A DNA stretch of 64,000 nucleotides from Pseudomonas gingeri (GCF_013386115.1 NZ_JACAOR010000002.1:380314-444313), one strand, 5' to 3'. Positions 26,151 to 37,049 are shown, counted from the first letter of the stretch. Notes: generated by a model not told the origin, from the sequence alone. Numbers and translations are program-made.

Positions 26151-29100
26151 GATGACACTCCTTCATTTTGCACTTGCGGCGGTTCGACATCCGGGCGCTT
26201 CGGCGGCAGCGGGGCGAAATACCCGACCACCAGCATCAGCACGCCCACGCCGATGAACGAGACGATCCGCGCCAGTCCGCCACGGTTGCTCAGCTCGACA
26301 AAGAACAACTTGGCCACCACCAGCGCGATCAACACCGCACCGATCAGCCAGACTTCGCGACGATGACGCAGGTGCCCGCCGATCATCAGGCTCAGGGCGA
26401 TCAGGCTCCAGGCAATCGACAGCCCGGCCTGCACCAGCATCGACTCCAGCAGCGCGTCGAGCTGGAACGGCACGCCGCCCCAATGGTGCGCGGCCCGCAT
26501 GACCAGCGCGGTGACGAAGGCGAACAACGACAACCCCGCCACCGCCTGGGTCGCCCATTCGACCTGGCCGGCGCGGATCCCGAACTGCGGCACCGCGCTG
26601 CGCGACCAGATATAGATCCCCATCAGGGCGAACAGCAGCCCCAGTTCCAGCGGGTTGAGCAGCGGCACATAGGGCAGCGGCTCGGCACTGCCATCACTGA
26701 AGGTGTTGGCCAGCCAGAACCAGGCAAGCATCAGCAACGCCAGTGGCAGGGCCGCGTACAGACGGTATTCGCGCGGATGGGCGGCAATCGGCCATGGTCC
26801 GTTGCGCGGCGCCGCCATCAGCACCAGGTACAGGCTCGGCAACACCGCGTAACCCAGCCAGCGCCAGGCGTTGTAGTGTTCGGACAGCAGCAGCAGGCCG
26901 TAGCGCAGTTCCAGCGCCAGCACGCCGAGGATCAACCAGCAGCCCAGTACATGGGCGATGCTCAAGGCTCGGGCCGGCAGTTGCGGCGCCAGCTTGCGCA
27001 GGGACAGCAGATGCACGGCGAACACCGCCAGCCAGGCGAGCCAGCCGAAGTTCGCCGCCGGGTGGTAGCGGCTCGACCAGCTCATCAGCAGCACCAGCGC
27101 CGAGGCGGGCACCAGCACCGTGCAGAGCAGGGCCATGTCCGGCCAGCGCAGGCGCGCGGCCAACACGCTCCAGAGCGCAACGCTGCCGGCCGGCACCAGC
27201 AACATCCAGAATTGCCAGCCGCCATTCCCGGTCGCCCGCATCACTTCATACCACAGGGCGCCAAACCACCAGAGCGCGCCCCAGGTCAGCAGCACTTGCG
27301 AGAGGCGCCGCAGGTGCAAGCCATCGAACGCCGTCGCGGTCTTGCCCGCTTGCAGGCGCCAGGCGCCGATCAAGGCCACGATGCCGAGGACCATCGGCGT
27401 CCAGAAGCCGCTATTGGCCAGCAGCGGCAAGGCGCTCTCCTCCAGGGAACCGGGATGCGGCCGATCCGCCAGCAGAAAGGCCGTGCCACCCACCACCTGC
27501 AACACCAGGCCGAAGACAAAACTCAGGCGCTGTTGCAGATACAGGCTCAGCCAGATGATCAGCAGGCCGCTGGCCGCCCACACGCCACTGGCCGTGGCCC
27601 AGGGCAGGACAAACAGCACCGCCAGGTTGATCAGCGCCAGGCCCGCCAGCAGGATCACCGACAATGCCCGCAACAGGCGCGTATCGCCGCGGACCATCTC
27701 GTCCCGCGCCGCCAGCAACATCCCGGCAATCAGCGACAGGCCGATCAGCGAAGCGCTCATCAGGCCATTCCAGCCCGCGCTGAAGACGGCCGTCGAATCT
27801 CCTTCGGCGCCCTTGAGGCGTAACAGGAACAAGGCGCCGCCGAGCAACTGCACGGCAAAGGCACTGAACAGGAAACTGCGCGATTGCAGGCGCAGCCCCA
27901 CGAACAGAGTCACCAGTCCGGCCAGCGCCCAACTGATGGCCGTGCCCTGGGTGAAGAAAAACAGCGGGGCCAGCAGATAAAGGCAGGTCAGGCCGAGGCA
28001 GGCCAGCAACGGAATCGTCCGGCGCTCCCAGGCCGCCGTCTGGTCCGCCGGGGCCTGGCGCAACTGCTGGAAGCTGAACAGCAGCGCCAGTCCCAACAAC
28101 AAGGCCCCCAGCGGCGCGCCATCGAGCAGGCTGGTTTCACCGCCTTGCAGGGTATCGAGGAACGCCAGCGCCGACCCCACTTGCAGCAGCAAGGCAAAGG
28201 CCCGGGCGAACGGCCGTTGCTGGCGCAGGCCGAGCCAGAAAATGCCCGCGCCCTCCACCGCCCACGCCGCGGCGGTCCAGCGGGCGTCGAGGCCCAGGGG
28301 AATCGCCAGGCTGGCGAAGATCACGCCCAGCGCCAGGCAGGTCTCGCCCAGCAGCAAGGCGCGGCCACCCACCAGCAGACGGGCCAGGCCCATATAGACG
28401 ATACCCAGCGCCAGGGCGCTGAACGCCGCCGCGAACTCGAGGTGCTGGACCAATGCGAACTGCAGGCCGAAGCCCACAAGCGGCGGCCCGAACAGCATCG
28501 TGCCGTCGACATAGTCGCCCTGGCGCGCCGACCAGCGCAGCAGCCCCTCGCGACTCTCGTCCTGCGGCCCGACCGCCAGTTCACGGAGTTTGCGCCGGGC
28601 GAACAACAGGCCGATCGCCAGGTACATCAGGAAGAACAGCACCAGGAACGGCTCGGTGCTCCACAGCAATTGCGGTTGATAGGAACGCAGGCCCCAGGCG
28701 AACCCGATGCCGAAGGTGCCGACGAAACCGATCAGGTTGAGCAGGCGCCAGGCCTTGAACCAGGCGATGGCGAGGATCCCGGCATTCAACAGGGCGAAAT
28801 AACTGAACAACGCGACATGGTTGCCGGAGCCGGTGGATGTCAGGATCGGTGCCGCGAAGCCGCCCAGGGCGGCAGCGGCGGCCAGACCGAGGGCGTCCTG
28901 GGTTACCGCGAGAATCGCCGAGAACACCGTGACCGCCACCAGCAGGCCCAGCGCGGCGGAAGGATCGAGCAACGGGTGCAGGCGCATCGCGGCAAAGACC
29001 GTCAGGTACAGCACCGCAATCCCGGTGCCTTGCAGCATCAGGCCATAATTGCTGTTGCGCAGGCGCAGCCACCAGCCCAGGCCCAGCAGGCCGAGGGCAC

Positions 29101-29779
29101 AGGCGGCCACCCCGGCGTAGCGCACTTCGATCGGCACCACCATGCCCTCGGTGGCGTAGCGCAGCAGGAACGCCAGGCCGAGGAACAGCAGCAGCACGCC
29201 GACCCGCAACACGGTGTTGCCGCCAAACAGCCAGTTGCGCGCACCTGCCAGTGCACGTTCGATCAGGTTGGGTTCGCGCGGAACACGCGGCGGGACTGGC
29301 TGGCGTGCCTCGGCCTGCATCGGTTGCGGTGCCCAGGCCTCCACTTCGGGACGCAGGGCTTGCGGTTCATCGCGCCGCACAGGCTCGTGAAGCTCGGGGG
29401 GCAGTTCCCAGATCAGTTCGGGGACGGCGCGCAGCGCCTCGGGAACCGGCTGCGCAATCGGCTCGGCGGCCTGGGCCGGAGCCGGTGCCTGCTCGACCAT
29501 CTGCGGCGAAGGTTCGACGGCGGCGGATGCCGCTGGGGCTTCTTCGGGCGCCCTGGTGCCGGAGATTTCGAGCTGGCGCACACGCGCCTCGACATTCGCC
29601 AGGGCGGTTTTCGCCCCTTGCAACTGGCTCAACTGCTCGGCCGCCTGCCGACCCAGGCTGGCCAGGCGAAACGCCTGGCCGATTCCCAGTCCGAGCAGCG
29701 CACCGATCAGGGCGTCGGCAACGGCCTCGTCGACCATCCAGCCCAACGCCAATCCGACCAGCATCAGAATCCATTGCAT
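26147..29779 (-). CDS. DUF2339 large polytopic membrane protein
   Basis: A 1210-residue inner-membrane protein of DUF2339. The N-terminus has a membrane segment, then a short coiled-coil (LGRQAAEQLSQLQGAKTALANVEARVRQLE), an Ala/Pro/Glu-rich linker to about residue 170, and NLIERALAGARNWLFGGNTVLRVGVLLLFLGLAFLLRY entering a core of some thirty hydrophobic helices that continues to the end. No catalytic motif is evident. It overlaps the DUF3999 gene by four bases. A role in envelope or cell-surface polymer handling is speculation; I know no established function. Confidence 0.9.
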   Translation of the reverse strand: MQWILMLVGLALGWMVDEAVADALIGALLGLGIGQAFRLASLGRQAAEQLSQLQGAKTALANVEARVRQLEISGTRAPEEAPAASAAVEPSPQMVEQAPAPAQAAEPIAQPVPEALRAVPELIWELPPELHEPVRRDEPQALRPEVEAWAPQPMQAEARQPVPPRVPREPNLIERALAGARNWLFGGNTVLRVGVLLLFLGLAFLLRYATEGMVVPIEVRYAGVAACALGLLGLGWWLRLRNSNYGLMLQGTGIAVLYLTVFAAMRLHPLLDPSAALGLLVAVTVFSAILAVTQDALGLAAAAALGGFAAPILTSTGSGNHVALFSYFALLNAGILAIAWFKAWRLLNLIGFVGTFGIGFAWGLRSYQPQLLWSTEPFLVLFFLMYLAIGLLFARRKLRELAVGPQDESREGLLRWSARQGDYVDGTMLFGPPLVGFGLQFALVQHLEFAAAFSALALGIVYMGLARLLVGGRALLLGETCLALGVIFASLAIPLGLDARWTAAAWAVEGAGIFWLGLRQQRPFARAFALLLQVGSALAFLDTLQGGETSLLDGAPLGALLLGLALLFSFQQLRQAPADQTAAWERRTIPLLACLGLTCLYLLAPLFFFTQGTAISWALAGLVTLFVGLRLQSRSFLFSAFAVQLLGGALFLLRLKGAEGDSTAVFSAGWNGLMSASLIGLSLIAGMLLAARDEMVRGDTRLLRALSVILLAGLALINLAVLFVLPWATASGVWAASGLLIIWLSLYLQQRLSFVFGLVLQVVGGTAFLLADRPHPGSLEESALPLLANSGFWTPMVLGIVALIGAWRLQAGKTATAFDGLHLRRLSQVLLTWGALWWFGALWYEVMRATGNGGWQFWMLLVPAGSVALWSVLAARLRWPDMALLCTVLVPASALVLLMSWSSRYHPAANFGWLAWLAVFAVHLLSLRKLAPQLPARALSIAHVLGCWLILGVLALELRYGLLLLSEHYNAWRWLGYAVLPSLYLVLMAAPRNGPWPIAAHPREYRLYAALPLALLMLAWFWLANTFSDGSAEPLPYVPLLNPLELGLLFALMGIYIWSRSAVPQFGIRAGQVEWATQAVAGLSLFAFVTALVMRAAHHWGGVPFQLDALLESMLVQAGLSIAWSLIALSLMIGGHLRHRREVWLIGAVLIALVVAKLFFVELSNRGGLARIVSFIGVGVLMLVVGYFAPLPPKRPDVEPPQVQNEGVSS

Positions 29780-29898
29780 GCGCGATATCCCTAAGCGGCG
29801 TGACGGGGCCGGGAACTGATGCCCCGGCCGATCTGCCGCGTAGTATATCGATCCGGCCCCACGGGAGTGGGGTCGGCCTCACAACTTATTGCAAAAGA

Positions 29899-32349
29899 TT
29901 ACTCCAGCGCTTTCCAGATATCGGTGGCGTATTCGCGGATGGTCCGGTCCGAAGAAAACCAGCCCATGCGCGCGCTGTTAAGTACGGCAGAACGCCACCA
30001 TTCCTTGCTGTCATGCCAGTGCGCCTCGACCCGGGCCTGGGCGGCCCAGTAGGCATCGAAGTCGGCGCAGACCAGGAAGCGGTCGTAGTCGATCAGCGAA
30101 TCGATCAGACCGACATAACGGGCCGGATCGTCCGGGGAGAACACCCCGCCACGAATGGCCTGCAGCACATCGTTGAGCCGATGGGAGGCGGCCACATCCG
30201 GCGCCGCGCTGAACTCGCCGTTGCGCTTGCGCGACTCCACCTGCTGGGCGCTGAGACCGAAGATGAACATATGCTCCTGGCCCACCCGCTCGCACATCTC
30301 CACGTTGGCCCCGTCCAGGGTGCCGATGGTCAGCGCGCCATTGAGGCCGAACTTCATGTTGCTGGTACCCGAGGCCTCGAAGCCGGCGGTGGAGATCTGC
30401 TCCGACAGGTCGGCCGCCGGGATGATGCTTTCCGCCAGGCTGACGTTGTAGTTGGGCAGGAACACCACCTTGAGCAGGCCGCGCACGGTCGGGTCGTTGT
30501 TGACGGTGCGGGCGATATCGTTGGTCAGCTTGATGATCAGCTTGGCCTGGTGATAACTGGCGGCGGCCTTGCCGGCGAAGATCTTCACCCGCGGCACCCA
30601 GTCGGTTTCCGGCTCGGCACGGATCGCCTGGTACAGGGCCACGGTATGCAGCAGGTTGAGCAACTGGCGCTTGTACTCGTGGATCCGCTTGACCTGCACA
30701 TCGAACATCGCCGCCGGGTTGATCGCGATCCCCAGGCGATCCTGGATCAGCGCCGCCAGGGCCCGCTTGCTGTGCAGGCGCTGCTCGGCGAACTGCTTGC
30801 GAAAGCCCGCCTTCTCGGCGAACGGCTCCAGTCCCAGCAACAGCTCCTCGGGATTGTCGAGCAGTTCCGGGCCAAGGGCATCGACCATCATCTCGGTGAG
30901 TTTCGGGTTGGCCTGGTACAGCCAGCGGCGGAAGGTGATGCCGTTGGTCTTGTTGTTGATCCGCTCCGGGTAGAGCTTGTGCAGCTCGGAGAACACCGTG
31001 CTGCGCATCAGTTGCGTGTGCAGGCCGGACACGCCGTTGACGCTGTGGGAGCCGAGGAACGCCAGGTTGCCCATGCGTACCCGACGTCCGTTGTCTTCCT
31101 CGATCAGCGATACCGCGCGCAGCACGTCGAAATCGTGGATGCCCTTGGACCGCAGCGCGTCGATATGCTGGGCGTTGATCAGGTAGATGATCTGCATATG
31201 CCGCGGCAGCATGCGTTCCATCAGTCCCACCGGCCAGGTTTCCAGGGCCTCGGGCAGCAGGGTGTGGTTGGTGTAGGACAGCGTCTCGACCGTGACCTGC
31301 CAGGCCGCATCCCAGGTCACGCCGTGCAGGTCGACCAGTTGCCGCATCAGCTCGGCGACGGCAATCGACGGGTGGGTGTCGTTGAGCTGGATCGCCGCGT
31401 GCTCGCCGAGGCTGAGCACCGAGTCATGCATGTTCTTGTGCCGGCGCAACAGGTCCTGCAGGGACGCGGAGACAAAGAAGTATTCCTGGCGCAGCCGCAG
31501 TTCCTGGCCGGCCTCAGTGCTGTCCGCCGGGTAGAGCACGCGGGAGATACTTTCGGCCCTGGCCACTTCGGCCACCGCTCCCAGGTGGTCACCGGCATTG
31601 AAGCGCTCCAGGTGCAGCTCTTCCGTTGCCCGTGCCCGCCACAGCCGCAGGGTGTTGACGCTGGCGCCGCGCCAGCCGACCACTGGCGTATCGTAGGCCA
31701 CCGCCCGCACGGTTTCCGCCGGCCACCAGACCTGCCGGCTCAGGCCGGTCTCGTCCTGCACGGTTTCGACGCTGCCGCCGAAGCCCACCGGGTAGATCAC
31801 TTCGGCGCGCTCGAACTCCCAGGGGTTGCCGAAGTCCAGCCAGTTCTCGGTCTGCTCCTGCTGCCAGCCGTCGACGATGGCCTGGCGGAACAGGCCGTGC
31901 TCGTAGCGAATGCCATAACCATGGCCGGCGATGCCCAGGGTCGACATGCTCTCCATGAAACACGCCGCCAGGCGTCCCAGGCCACCGTTGCCCAGGGCCG
32001 CGTCGGGCTCCAGCAGGCGGATGCGCTCCAGGTCCACGCCGAGGTCCACCAGCGCCTCGCGGGCGATATCCAGCAGTCCGAGGTTGCTCAGGCTGTCGTA
32101 CAGCAGCCGGCCGATCAGGAACTCCAGGGAGAGGTAATAGACGCGCTTCTGGCCCTTGCGATAGATCTGTCGCGTGTGATCCATCCAGTGTTCGACCATA
32201 TGGTCGCGGGCGGCCAGGGCAATCGCCTCGAACCAGTCGTGATCGAACGCGTGGTCGGGATCTTTACCCACCGCGTAGGTGAGTTTGGCAAGGACGGCGG
32301 CACGAAAGGCAGCCACCTCAGCGTCACGGACAAGCGGTTCCTGAGACAT
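29899..32349 (-). CDS. glgP: Glycogen/alpha-glucan phosphorylase
   Basis: An 816-residue PLP enzyme of GT35 that releases glucose 1-phosphate from the non-reducing ends of glycogen or maltodextrin. Visible: GNGGLGRLAACFMESM, IRYEHGLFRQ, the HPSIAVAELMR region, KRIHEYKRQLLN, and the PLP site EASGTSNMKFGLNGAL with Lys666, then GTLDGANVE. I chose ATG 32347-32349 (MSQEPLVRDAEVAAF) with GAGG upstream; a longer frame to 32508 lacks homology. Unlike the situation in enterics it is not next to other glg genes. The 265-bp divergent gap to the YkgJ-type gene holds both promoters. Confidence 0.96.
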   Translation of the reverse strand: MSQEPLVRDAEVAAFRAAVLAKLTYAVGKDPDHAFDHDWFEAIALAARDHMVEHWMDHTRQIYRKGQKRVYYLSLEFLIGRLLYDSLSNLGLLDIAREALVDLGVDLERIRLLEPDAALGNGGLGRLAACFMESMSTLGIAGHGYGIRYEHGLFRQAIVDGWQQEQTENWLDFGNPWEFERAEVIYPVGFGGSVETVQDETGLSRQVWWPAETVRAVAYDTPVVGWRGASVNTLRLWRARATEELHLERFNAGDHLGAVAEVARAESISRVLYPADSTEAGQELRLRQEYFFVSASLQDLLRRHKNMHDSVLSLGEHAAIQLNDTHPSIAVAELMRQLVDLHGVTWDAAWQVTVETLSYTNHTLLPEALETWPVGLMERMLPRHMQIIYLINAQHIDALRSKGIHDFDVLRAVSLIEEDNGRRVRMGNLAFLGSHSVNGVSGLHTQLMRSTVFSELHKLYPERINNKTNGITFRRWLYQANPKLTEMMVDALGPELLDNPEELLLGLEPFAEKAGFRKQFAEQRLHSKRALAALIQDRLGIAINPAAMFDVQVKRIHEYKRQLLNLLHTVALYQAIRAEPETDWVPRVKIFAGKAAASYHQAKLIIKLTNDIARTVNNDPTVRGLLKVVFLPNYNVSLAESIIPAADLSEQISTAGFEASGTSNMKFGLNGALTIGTLDGANVEMCERVGQEHMFIFGLSAQQVESRKRNGEFSAAPDVAASHRLNDVLQAIRGGVFSPDDPARYVGLIDSLIDYDRFLVCADFDAYWAAQARVEAHWHDSKEWWRSAVLNSARMGWFSSDRTIREYATDIWKALE

Positions 32350-32614
32350 CGATGCGACCTCTAGCGAGATGGACGATTTAAAAGGCGAGTTGTCTGAGCC
32401 TAGTCGGTTCGACACAGAGCGATGGCTCTGGTTCGGGCTTTTTTCCGAGCATCGCGGGAAAGGCCCGATAAATCCGGAATGCTCCAAAAAGATGCAACCA
32501 TGCGGCAAACTCCCTTCAAACGTGCGGTTGTGGGAAAAACCGTCAAAAGGTTGTTCACAAATCCACCAGCCCCGGTATCATCGCGCGCCCTGATACACCC
32601 TGGACAACAGCCGG

Positions 32615-33049
32615 ATGAAACCCACCCTGATCGCCGCCGCGGAACTCGACCGCCTCGAAACCTGGCAGAAATACTCCAGCCATATGTGCGGAGGCTGCAT
32701 GTCCAGCTGCTGCACCCTGCCCGTCGAGGTGAAGATCAAGGACCTGATCCGCATCGGCATCGTCGACGAGTTCGAGCGCGGCGACCCGCCGAAGAACATC
32801 GCCAAGCGCCTGCAGAAGGAAGGGATCGTCGAGCGCTACAACCAGAAGAGCGAGATCTTCACCCTGCAGCGCATGAGCAACAACGATTGCCTGTACCTGG
32901 ATCGCAAGTCACGGCTGTGCACCATCTACGAAAAACGTCCGGACACCTGCCGTAACCATCCAAAAATCGGGCCACGCCCGGGGTATTGCGCCTACAAGCC
33001 AAAACCCGCCGCGCCCCAGGCACCGATCAGGACGCTGGAACGGTTCTGA
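32615..33049 (+). CDS. YkgJ-family cysteine cluster protein
   Basis: A 144-residue cytoplasmic protein of the YkgJ (zinc- or iron-chelating CxxCxxxC) family. Cysteines cluster as MCGGCMSSCC at about 24-33, then DCLYLD, LCTIYEKRPDTCRNHP and PGYC, eight to ten in all, consistent with a bound Zn or Fe-S centre. The YEKRPDTCRNHP motif is the family hallmark. Function unknown. It is divergent from glgP and followed by REP units and a strong bidirectional terminator shared with typA. Confidence 0.9.
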   Translation: MKPTLIAAAELDRLETWQKYSSHMCGGCMSSCCTLPVEVKIKDLIRIGIVDEFERGDPPKNIAKRLQKEGIVERYNQKSEIFTLQRMSNNDCLYLDRKSRLCTIYEKRPDTCRNHPKIGPRPGYCAYKPKPAAPQAPIRTLERF

Positions 33050-33054
33050 CCGGC

Positions 33055-33193
33055 CATTCGCGGGCAAGCCCGCTCCCACAGAGGGCGCCAGACTGCGGGG
33101 CGCCTCTTTGTGGGAGCCGGCTTGCTGGCGATGACGGCCGATCAGGCGATGCAAAGCTCACTGGCCTCATCGCCAGCAAGCCGGCTCCTACAG
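33055..33193. repeat. REP cluster downstream of the YkgJ-type gene
   Basis: One REP unit at 33055-33087 (CGCGGGCAAGCCCGCTCCCA) and a convergent pair at 33109-33193 (TGTGGGAGCCGGCTTGCTGG and complement). Confidence 0.9.
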
Positions 33194-33246
33194 GTTTTGC
33201 GGCAGTCTTGAGCCAGGGGTTGCATCAGCATTTCGGCCAGACAAAC

Positions 33247-33282
33247 AAAAACGCCCCCGACCTTGCGGTCGGGGGCGTTTTT
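33247..33282. terminator. Bidirectional intrinsic terminator
   Basis: A 12-bp stem ACGCCCCCGACC / GGTCGGGGGCGT with a 4-nt loop, A-run before and T-run after, between two convergent genes. It can end transcription in both directions. Confidence 0.95.
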
Positions 33283-33303
33283 CATTCAGCCGGGGCTAGA
33301 TGA

Positions 33304-35124
33304 TCAAGCCTTGGCTTTCTTGGCAGCGCGGGTACGCTCGCTTTCGTCCAGGATCTTCTTGCGAAGACGGATGGACTTTGGAGTGACTTCGCACAGCTCG
33401 TCGTCCTGGATGAATTCCAGAGCCTGTTCCAGGGTGAAGCGAACAGGTGGAACCAGGGCGATGGTTTCGTCTTTACCCGAAGCACGCATGTTGTCGAGCT
33501 TCTTGCCCTTGGTAGGGTTGACGCCCAGGTCGTTGTCACGGCTGTTCAGACCAACGATCTGACCGTTGTAGATTTCCTGGCCGTGTTCGACGAACAGCTT
33601 GCCGCGCGCCTGCAGGGTTTCCAGCGAGTAGGTCAGCGCCTTGCCGGTTTCGACCGAAACCAGTACGCCGTTCTGACGGCCGGACATGTCGCCGGACTTC
33701 ATCACGTCGTAACGATCGAAGATCGAAGTCAGGATGCCAGCACCGGAAGTCAGGGTCAGGAACTCGTTACGGAAGCCGATCAGGCCACGGGCAGGGATGT
33801 TGTACTCAAGGCGCACACGGCCCTTGCCATCCGGAACCATGTTGGTCAGGTCGCCCTTGCGCAGACCCATCTGCTCCATGATTGCGCCCTGCGACTCTTC
33901 CGGCAGGTCGATGGTGACGTTCTCGTACGGTTCGTGCTTCACGCCGTCTACCATGCGGATGATCACTTCCGGACGGCCAACGCCCATTTCGAAGCCTTCG
34001 CGACGCATGGTTTCGATCAGAACCGAGAGGTGCAGCTCACCACGGCCGGAAACCTTGAACTTGTCGGCCGAGTCGCCTTCTTCAACGCGCAGTGCCACGT
34101 TGTACAGCAGCTCTTTGTCCAGACGTTCCTTGATGTTGCGGGAAGTCACGAACTTGCCTTCTTTACCGCAGAACGGCGAATCGTTGACCTGGAAGGTCAT
34201 GGATACGGTCGGTTCGTCAACGGTCAGCGGCTTCATCGCTTCGACGTTCAGTGGGTCGCACAGAGTGTCGGAGATGAACAGCTGGTCGAAGCCGCTGATG
34301 CAGACGATGTCGCCGGCAGAAGCTTCTTCAACGTCGACGCGGTGCAGGCCGTGGTGACCCATCAGCTTCAGGATACGACCGTTGCGGCGCTTGCCGTCGG
34401 CGTCGATGGCCACGACCGGGGTGTTCGGCTTGACGCGACCACGAGCGATACGGCCAACGCCGATCACACCCAGGAAGCTGTTGTAGTCCAGTGCGGAAAT
34501 CTGCATCTGGAACGGACCGTCACGGTCGACTTTCGGCGCCGGAACGTGATCGACGACCGCCTGGTACAGCGGGGTCATGTCTTCCGCCATTTCGGTGTGG
34601 TCCAGACCGGCAATGCCGTTCAGGGCCGAGGCGTAGACGACCTGGAAGTCCAGCTGTTCTTCGGTGGCGCCCAGGTTGTCGAACAGATCGAAGATCTGGT
34701 CCAGAACCCAGTCCGGACGTGCGCCCGGACGGTCGACCTTGTTGATTACCACGATCGGACGCAGGCCGGCTTCGAAAGCCTTCTTGGTCACGAAACGGGT
34801 TTGCGGCATAGGGCCGTCCTGAGCGTCAACCAGCAGCAGAACGGAGTCGACCATCGACATCACGCGTTCTACTTCGCCGCCGAAGTCGGCGTGGCCCGGG
34901 GTGTCCACGATGTTGATGTGGTAGCCGTTCCAGTTGATGGCGGTGTTTTTCGCCAGGATGGTAATACCGCGCTCTTTTTCCTGGTCGTTGGAGTCCATCA
35001 CGCGCTCGTCGTTGAGCTCGTTGCGCTCCAGGGTGCCGGATTGACGCAGGAGTTTGTCTACCAGGGTGGTCTTGCCATGGTCAACGTGAGCAATGATGGC
35101 GATGTTGCGTAGATTTTCGATCAC
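33304..35124 (-). CDS. typA: Ribosome-associated GTPase TypA/BipA
   Basis: A 606-residue translational GTPase. The G1 motif [10 protein letters not shown] is at residues 12-21, followed by the switch segment [14 protein letters not shown]3 [12 protein letters not shown] and G4 [10 protein letters not shown]. Domains II, III, V-like and the TypA-specific C-terminal region (GEALKFALWGF-type, here [25 protein letters not shown]) follow. It binds the ribosome in an EF-G-like way and supports 50S assembly and growth in cold or stress. It is monocistronic, with a bidirectional terminator at its end and thiI 140 bp upstream in the same direction. Confidence 0.97.
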   Translation of the reverse strand: MIENLRNIAIIAHVDHGKTTLVDKLLRQSGTLERNELNDERVMDSNDQEKERGITILAKNTAINWNGYHINIVDTPGHADFGGEVERVMSMVDSVLLLVDAQDGPMPQTRFVTKKAFEAGLRPIVVINKVDRPGARPDWVLDQIFDLFDNLGATEEQLDFQVVYASALNGIAGLDHTEMAEDMTPLYQAVVDHVPAPKVDRDGPFQMQISALDYNSFLGVIGVGRIARGRVKPNTPVVAIDADGKRRNGRILKLMGHHGLHRVDVEEASAGDIVCISGFDQLFISDTLCDPLNVEAMKPLTVDEPTVSMTFQVNDSPFCGKEGKFVTSRNIKERLDKELLYNVALRVEEGDSADKFKVSGRGELHLSVLIETMRREGFEMGVGRPEVIIRMVDGVKHEPYENVTIDLPEESQGAIMEQMGLRKGDLTNMVPDGKGRVRLEYNIPARGLIGFRNEFLTLTSGAGILTSIFDRYDVMKSGDMSGRQNGVLVSVETGKALTYSLETLQARGKLFVEHGQEIYNGQIVGLNSRDNDLGVNPTKGKKLDNMRASGKDETIALVPPVRFTLEQALEFIQDDELCEVTPKSIRLRKKILDESERTRAAKKAKA

Positions 35125-35263
35125 TTGTGTATCTCGATCAGAGGATTCGGTGTGCTGACAAGTCTTGGCAGCGATTGACAGTAGTGTCCGGCGTGGCCGT
35201 TACAGCTTGACGGCGGCGTCGGGGGGCCGGTGACGCAGGCCACAGGCAAACAGCCCCGGGCAC

Positions 35264-36718
35264 TTAGCTCGGTCGATAAACGCGCACATTGGCATGCCCC
35301 TCACTGAGCAAATGGTGGGCATGCAGGCGACTCATCACGCCTTTGTCGCAATACAGCAGGTACTGGCGAGTAGGGTCCAGTTCCTTGAAACGAGCGTTCA
35401 GTGCATAAAACGGCATCGCTTGTACCTCGATGCCAGCGAGTTCCAGCGGCTCATCGTCCACGGCATCCGGATGCCGGATGTCGATCACGATATGACCCGC
35501 CAGCGCTTCGCTGACTTCTTCGATCTGCAAGTCCTGGCCCAATTCGTCGATCACCCGATCGATCGGCACCAGTTTGGCTCGCTCGAGCGCACGCTCGAGG
35601 ATCGCCATGTCGAACTCTTTCTCTTCGTGTTCCACGCGACCGCGCTTGGCGTGGGTCTTGGGGTTGACCGAAATCACCCCGCAGTATTCGGGCATGTGCT
35701 TGGCGAAGTCGGCCGTGCCGATCCGGGTCGCCAGGTCGATGATGTCCTGCTTGTGGCTGGCGATCAGCGGGCGGATCACCAGCTTCTCGGTCACGCAGTC
35801 GATCACCGACAGGTTCGGCAGCGTCTGGCTGGAAACCTGGGAAATCGCCTCGCCGGTGACCAGCGCATCGATGTGCAACCGATCGGCCATGACTTCGGCC
35901 GCGCGCAACATCATACGCTTCAATACTACGCCCATATGACTGTTATCGACTTTTCCGAGAATTTCTCCCAGAACTTCCTCGAACGGCACGCTGATGAACA
36001 GCACCCGATGCGAGCTGCCGTACTTCTTCCACAGGTAATGGGCGACTTCCATCACCCCCAGTTCGTGGGCCCGCCCGCCCAGGTTGAAGAAGCAGAAATG
36101 GCTGATCAGGCCGCGACGCATCATCTGGTAGGCGGCAACGGTGGAGTCGAAGCCACCGGACATCAGCACCAGGGTCTGCTCGACCGAACCCAGCGGGTAA
36201 CCGCCGAGGCCGTCGTGCTGGCTGTGGATGACAAACAACCGTTGGTCGCGAATTTCCATCCGCACTTCGATTTCCGGCTCTTTCAGGGAAATCCCGGCGG
36301 CGTTGCACTGGCGGCGCAGCTGGCTGCCGACGTATTTCTCCACCTCCATAGAGGTAAAGACGTGCTTGCCGGCGCGCTTGCAGCGCACGGAAAAGACCTT
36401 GCCCGGCAACACGTCGCCGTAGTGCTGGCGGCACTTGGCGGTGATGTCGTCGAAGTCGCCCAGCGGGTACTCGTCGACCTGCAGCAAATGGGCGATCCCC
36501 GGCGTATTGCACAAGCGCGCGGTCAGCTCGTGCAGGGCCTTCGGGTCGGTCAGCGCGGTTTGCAGCTCGAGATTGTCCCACACGCCATTCACCACCACGG
36601 CCGGGTCCAGGTCACGGAGCACGGCGCGGATGTTCTTGGCCAGCTGGCGGATGAAACGCATCCGGACAGGGCGGCTCTTAATGGTGATTTCGGGGAAGAC
36701 TTTTACGATTAGTTTCAT
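35264..36718 (-). CDS. thiI: tRNA 4-thiouridine synthase ThiI with rhodanese domain
   Basis: A 484-residue enzyme that activates U8 of tRNA by adenylation and transfers sulfur to give s4U; in bacteria with the rhodanese domain it also feeds thiazole synthesis. Order: N-terminal ferredoxin-like and THUMP domains (about 1-165), PP-loop SGGFDS (187-192), and a C-terminal rhodanese domain (about 400-484). The disulfide partner Cys346 (HMPEYCG) and the persulfide Cys457 (LLYCDKG) correspond to C344 and C456 of the E. coli enzyme. I chose ATG 36716-36718 ([10 protein letters not shown]). The thiazole-capable long form is complete here. Confidence 0.96.
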   Translation of the reverse strand: MKLIVKVFPEITIKSRPVRMRFIRQLAKNIRAVLRDLDPAVVVNGVWDNLELQTALTDPKALHELTARLCNTPGIAHLLQVDEYPLGDFDDITAKCRQHYGDVLPGKVFSVRCKRAGKHVFTSMEVEKYVGSQLRRQCNAAGISLKEPEIEVRMEIRDQRLFVIHSQHDGLGGYPLGSVEQTLVLMSGGFDSTVAAYQMMRRGLISHFCFFNLGGRAHELGVMEVAHYLWKKYGSSHRVLFISVPFEEVLGEILGKVDNSHMGVVLKRMMLRAAEVMADRLHIDALVTGEAISQVSSQTLPNLSVIDCVTEKLVIRPLIASHKQDIIDLATRIGTADFAKHMPEYCGVISVNPKTHAKRGRVEHEEKEFDMAILERALERAKLVPIDRVIDELGQDLQIEEVSEALAGHIVIDIRHPDAVDDEPLELAGIEVQAMPFYALNARFKELDPTRQYLLYCDKGVMSRLHAHHLLSEGHANVRVYRPS

Positions 36719-36845
36719 GAAAACAGCGCGCGAAGGGCCGGCCGAAAAAGGGGGGCGCGGATTATAGCGGAAATTGCTCAAGGTTTAACCAGTTATTGTA
36801 CAGACGGTTTTATCGCACCAAAAAAGACCGCCAATGCATTTTTCA

Positions 36846-36860
36846 GCACCATAAAGGTGC
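36846..36860. promoter_or_regulatory. NtrC binding site upstream of glnA
   Basis: GCACC-ATAAA-GGTGC, an exact match to the NtrC palindrome GCACC-N5-GGTGC. It lies about 107 bp before the sigma-54 start predicted at 36960, a normal distance for an NtrC enhancer. A second inverted repeat (GGTGCA-N5-TGCACC) overlaps its right arm and may be part of a tandem site. Confidence 0.85.
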
Positions 36861-36933
36861 ATTCCATGCACCGAAATTCTCCTATGCTGGCTGGAACGCT
36901 TGAGATTGGGGCAAAAAACCCATCACGGGGCAC

Positions 36934-36949
36934 TGGCATGCAATTTGCT
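36934..36949 (+). promoter_or_regulatory. Sigma-54 promoter of glnA
   Basis: TGGCATGCAATTTGCT matches the -24/-12 consensus (TGGCAC-N5-TTGC) with GG and GC 10 nt apart. Together with the NtrC site it gives nitrogen-limitation control of glnA. The whole 331-bp gap (36719-37049) is regulatory; no further gene is seen. Confidence 0.9.
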
Positions 36950-37049
36950 CCCTTGTGAGGCAGGTTGCCTTGGCCGAGTATTCGCGCCGGCATCACCACT
37001 ATTTCAGGGCTAACTCCACTACCCAGCCCGAAGCCACCCGGAGGACACC

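Noticed and set aside
24915..29794. Long plus-strand frames opposite the DUF3999 and DUF2339 genes
   Set aside because: They are antisense shadows; the minus-strand proteins have signal peptides, membrane helices and an ATGA junction, the shadows only Arg/Gln/His-rich sequence.
32369..32593. 74-codon frame in the glgP/YkgJ divergent gap
   Set aside because: It overlaps both promoter regions and has no ribosome site or recognisable product.
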